This document shows, piece by piece, positions 5,455 through 6,556 of a stretch of 6,556 nt of DNA; position 1 is the first letter of the stretch; every line of letters starts with the position of its first letter. The notes beneath the pieces are model-generated. The model saw only the letters and a list, made by a program, of their open reading frames with translations. It was not told the DNA's origin and did no database searches. The stretch comes from an uncultured Blautia sp. (GTDB lineage Bacteria > Bacillota > Clostridia > Lachnospirales > Lachnospiraceae): the NCBI GenBank assembly GCA_946629475.1, contig CAMOXX010000157.1:1-6556 (forward strand). The letters are read 5' to 3'. The position numbers and the translations under genes were made by a program.

Positions 5455-6462
5455 ATGCGATCAACCATTGTTGATATCAAAAACAGAACCGGTCTCTCGC
5501 TCGCGACAATATCTAAATACCTGAATGGCGGAAACGTTCTGCCCGAGAATAAGGCCAAAATCGATGAGGCTGTCAAGGCGCTCAATTATCAGGTAAACGA
5601 AAACGCCCGCAGTCTGGTTACCAACCAGACAAGAATCATGGGGGTTGTTGTCTTTTCTGTGGAAAATCTTTTTGTAGGAACTCTGCTCCGTTATCTGGGG
5701 GAAATCCTCCGAAAACACGGATATGGCATGATGATCTGTGATTCCAACAACAACATCGAAGCGGAAAAGCAGAACATCCGTTCCATGGTGCAGAAAAATG
5801 TGGACGGTATCGTAATTATGCCCGTCTCGGAGGATGTCGAAATTATGAAGCCGGCCGAGAATGCGGGTATCCCTTACATCTGTCTGGACAGGACTTTTCC
5901 TGACTCCGACTGCGACAGTGTTCTGGTAAATAACCGCGAAACGACCCGTCATCTGATCAAAATCCTGCTGCGCAGGCGTCATACACGGATCGCGATCCTC
6001 GCTTCCCGGAATGAATATACCGGTAAGGAAAGGCTCGAGAGCTTTCAGGAAACTCTTCGGGATGCCGGCATCACAGTGCCTCCCGAGTATATTGTTCTGG
6101 AGGATCTTCACAGCATTTCCGCGGGATATCACGGGATGCAGCGTCTGCTGTCGCTCAAAACCAGGCCGACCGCTGTGTTTCTCAGCAACTATGAAGTACT
6201 GATGGGAGCATTTATGGCTGTCAACGAATCAGAATTCCGGTGTCCGGACGACCTTTCTCTGGTTGCCTTTGACAATATGTTTGCTGATGTAGTGCGGCCC
6301 CGGATTACCGTGGGCGTCCAGCCGATGGAGGAGCTGGCGGCGCGGACGGTGGAGCTGCTGCTGATGAGGACAGAGGAAAAGGGACAGGGAGTGGAGACTC
6401 CGAGGCAGCATATAGTGCTGCCGGTGGTGATACAGGAGAATGAGAGTGTGAGGGAGATGTAG
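5455..6462 (+). CDS. LacI-family transcriptional repressor, probable sugar-responsive regulator
   Basis: This 335-aa DNA-binding protein has normal LacI-family length. Residues 4-24 form the helix-turn-helix ('TIVDIKNRTGLSLATISKYLN'), residues about 28-48 the rest of the headpiece, and 'NENARSL' (48-54) the hinge helix that inserts into the operator. Residues about 60-335 form a periplasmic-binding-protein-like effector domain: 'IMGVVVFSVENLFVGTLLRYLGE', 'DGIVIMPVS', 'PYICLDRTF' (140-148), 'VNNRETTRHLI', AFDN at 271-274 and 'VGVQPMEELAARTVELLL' near the end. The ATG at 5455 has AGAGGGA just upstream (5444-5450). It is divergent from rhaB, and palindromes lie in the shared intergenic space, which fits local control of rhaB and of itself. 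LacI-family proteins are among the known regulator types of bacterial rhamnose genes, but the effector is inferred from position only. The last codons form the left arm of the terminator. Confidence 0.92.
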   Translation: MRSTIVDIKNRTGLSLATISKYLNGGNVLPENKAKIDEAVKALNYQVNENARSLVTNQTRIMGVVVFSVENLFVGTLLRYLGEILRKHGYGMMICDSNNNIEAEKQNIRSMVQKNVDGIVIMPVSEDVEIMKPAENAGIPYICLDRTFPDSDCDSVLVNNRETTRHLIKILLRRRHTRIAILASRNEYTGKERLESFQETLRDAGITVPPEYIVLEDLHSISAGYHGMQRLLSLKTRPTAVFLSNYEVLMGAFMAVNESEFRCPDDLSLVAFDNMFADVVRPRITVGVQPMEELAARTVELLLMRTEEKGQGVETPRQHIVLPVVIQENESVREM

Positions 6463-6485
6463 AATCTCTCACACTCTCTTTTTTT
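6442..6485 (+). terminator. Rho-independent terminator overlapping the end of the LacI-type gene
   Basis: GAGAGTGTGAG (6442-6452) pairs perfectly with CTCACACTCTC (6468-6478). The stem continues, after a 2-nt bulge, with AGAT/ATCT (6455-6458 and 6464-6467). The loop is GTAGA and contains the stop codon TAG (6460-6462). Seven T residues follow (6479-6485). It is a strong intrinsic terminator whose left arm encodes the last residues of the regulator. Confidence 0.92.
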
Positions 6486-6556
6486 GATTCTGGGGAGGGA
6501 ACACTTGCCGGGAGGTATCCCAGACTCTTTTCAAACTCGCGTTCAGGACTCTTTTT
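6486..6556. other. Right-hand tail with short repeats, no supported gene
   Basis: This 71-bp tail carries a direct repeat, GACTCTTTT, at 6523-6531 and 6547-6555, 24 bp apart. It also carries a potential long-loop hairpin, TCTGGG (6489-6494) with CCCAGA (6519-6524), followed by CTCTTTTC. The minus strand is open in one frame from the right edge into the end of the LacI-type gene, but nothing in the translation is recognisable. No gene is called. Confidence 0.4.

Noticed and set aside
5461..6132. 223-aa minus-strand open frame inside the LacI-type gene
   Set aside because: Antisense shadow; the plus strand encodes a complete LacI-family protein.

Overview
The window looks like chromosomal DNA from a Gram-positive, Clostridia-type bacterium, most likely a gut Lachnospiraceae relative. 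The reasons are the CIRCE-controlled clpB with an AGGAGG ribosome binding site, a secreted FN3/InlB-repeat protein with an SGNH hydrolase domain, a Cof-type HAD phosphatase, and a rhamnulokinase flanked by AraC- and LacI-family regulators. This assignment is inference from gene content and signals; no rRNA or marker gene is present.

Layout, left to right. (1) 1-103, minus: the first 34 codons of clpB, running off the left edge, with a strong promoter (TTGACA-17-TATACT), a CIRCE operator and a possible CtsR-like direct repeat between 109 and 182. (2) 179-1768, minus: a secreted 529-aa protein with a signal peptide, two fibronectin type III-like domains, a Listeria-Bacteroides (InlB B-type) repeat and a C-terminal SGNH/GDSL hydrolase domain. 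Its stop codon lies inside the CIRCE element of clpB. (3) 1769-1944: a divergent promoter region. (4) 1945-2766, plus: a Cof-type HAD phosphatase. (5) 2757-3743, minus: an AraC-family regulator, convergent with the HAD gene. The two genes overlap by 10 bp within a perfect palindrome, and both end in Leu-Gln-Ala-stop. (6) 3768-3796: a terminator after rhaB. (7) 3825-5225, minus: rhaB, rhamnulokinase. (8) 5226-5454: a divergent intergenic region with a 16-bp perfect palindrome beside an AAACGTTT palindrome. (9) 5455-6462, plus: a LacI-family repressor whose stop codon sits in the loop of its own terminator hairpin. (10) 6486-6556: a short tail with no gene that I can support.

Functionally there are three units. 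The first is heat-shock protein quality control (clpB). The second is an extracellular esterase-like protein of unknown substrate. The third is a small sugar-use locus in which RhaB would phosphorylate L-rhamnulose, with the divergent LacI protein and the downstream AraC protein as candidate regulators. Isomerase, aldolase and transporter genes for rhamnose are not in this window. I see no CRISPR array, insertion sequence, tRNA or rRNA. Most of the window is ordinary, and the interest lies mainly in the regulatory architecture at gene junctions.
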